Shown here in pieces: positions 5,937 to 6,462 of a stretch of DNA of 6,462 nucleotides (positions within the stretch are counted from its first letter, which is position 1; every line of letters begins with the position of its first letter). The stretch spans positions 2,003 through 8,464 of the forward strand of contig CAPQQE010000054.1 of assembly GCA_948687865.1 (NCBI GenBank). Reading direction: 5' to 3'. This stretch comes from an uncultured Bacilli bacterium (lineage in GTDB: Bacteria; Bacillota_I; Bacilli_A; RF39; UBA660). The notes under the pieces were generated by a model that saw nothing but the letters and a program-made list of their open reading frames with translations, did no database searches and was not told where the DNA came from. A program made the translations under genes and the position numbers.

Positions 5937-6462
5937 ATGTCAGTGAATTCAGAGATTAGTGAAATTGTCAAGGTTTACGAGAATGTAATCCAAAACCTAT
6001 GTGATTTATTTATTAAATTAGATATTCATAGGGATCCCGTAAAAATTTATGAAAATTTTATTTATATGTATACGAATGGATTTCTATCAAGTAACGGGAC
6101 ATATAGTGTTGTTCTTCCACAAAATATAATAAATCTAGAACTTTATGAATGCATACCAATGGATATTACAGGAATCATAATATTATATGGTTATGGTATT
6201 TGTAGACACACAACCGATTTTTTATCACATATTTACCAAACACTAAAATATGAGGAATCCCAACTCTTTACATATCAGCCTTCATTAAAAATCCGTATTG
6301 ATAATTACAGTGGAAAGTTTTTACTTAATTCTGAAGTTCAAAAATATATTGACGAAGCAACTATTGATTTAGATTTATTTTCAAGGGAGGATTCACACTT
6401 TGCTAAAATCTTTGATAATATTGTAGTTTTTGTTGAATATGAACCTGAACGACAGTCATTAA
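5937..6462 (+). CDS. Uncharacterised protein with a GYGICRH motif, 3' end outside the window
   Basis: At least 175 residues, open at the right edge. The start at 5937 is set by GAGGGGAGG ten bases upstream and an extended -10 promoter. No signal peptide or membrane helix is visible. The clearest mark is GYGICRHTTDFLSHIYQTLKY (about 85-105) with Cys89, Arg90 and His91. A Gly-x-Cys-Arg-His followed by a helix is found in several uncharacterised Firmicute proteins that I recall as resembling the transglutaminase/papain-like cysteine fold, in which the Cys heads a helix. If so, a later His and Asp would be needed; these may lie in the unseen part. The rest (LKIRIDNYSGKFLLNSEVQKYI; DEATIDLDLFSREDSHFAKIF) gives no further clue. 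It uses codons such as CCC, GGG, ACG, CGA and CAG that are scarce in the neighbouring genes, and it faces the other way, which hints at a separate origin. Function unknown. Confidence 0.75.
   Translation, partial: MSVNSEISEIVKVYENVIQNLCDLFIKLDIHRDPVKIYENFIYMYTNGFLSSNGTYSVVLPQNIINLELYECIPMDITGIIILYGYGICRHTTDFLSHIYQTLKYEESQLFTYQPSLKIRIDNYSGKFLLNSEVQKYIDEATIDLDLFSREDSHFAKIFDNIVVFVEYEPERQSL

Noticed and set aside
1..6462. CRISPR arrays, insertion sequences, tRNA or rRNA genes
   Set aside because: No spaced direct repeats, terminal inverted repeats with a transposase, or cloverleaf/rRNA signatures were seen on either strand.

Overview
The window looks like a chromosomal segment from an AT-rich, walled, low-GC Firmicute, probably Bacilli or a relative. 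The reasons are very AT-rich codon use, strong GGAGG-type ribosome binding sites, extended -10 promoters (TGnTATAAT) and a T-box riboswitch. The order AI-2E-type permease, alaS, mltG recalls the yrrI-alaS-yrrL neighbourhood of Bacillus. The peptidoglycan lytic transglycosylase MltG argues against wall-less Mollicutes. Trp is encoded by TGG, so the standard code fits, although none of the complete genes here ends in TGA. No taxon can be fixed from the sequence alone.

Almost everything is on the minus strand, read from right to left. An AI-2E-family membrane permease (5786-4650) comes first. Its last codons and stop run directly into an alanine-type T-box leader (about 4680-4476) with a GCU specifier, an antiterminator and a competing terminator. 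The T-box governs a tightly packed unit of cmk (4461-3785), alaS (3772-1997) and mltG (2013-928). The cmk stop abuts the alaS Shine-Dalgarno, and alaS and mltG overlap by 17 nt. Next comes a DUF488 gene (882-193) with its own extended -10 promoter and an AT-only hairpin terminator. The 5' end of a further gene, possibly ruvA, starts at 113 behind another extended -10 promoter and runs off the left edge.

On the right, a divergent AT-rich region (5787-5936) holds promoters for both directions. It is followed by a plus-strand gene of unknown function (5937 to beyond the edge) with a Gly-x-Cys-Arg-His motif.

The three most notable points are these. (1) The T-box controls alaS through an interposed cmk, and its Stem I is built partly from the coding end and stop codon of the upstream permease. 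(2) cmk is broken by an apparent 7-nt deletion that removes the conserved D-I-G of its GRDIGT motif. (3) The AlaRS is a minimal 591-residue form without the beta-barrel insertion between synthetase and editing domains and without the C-Ala domain.
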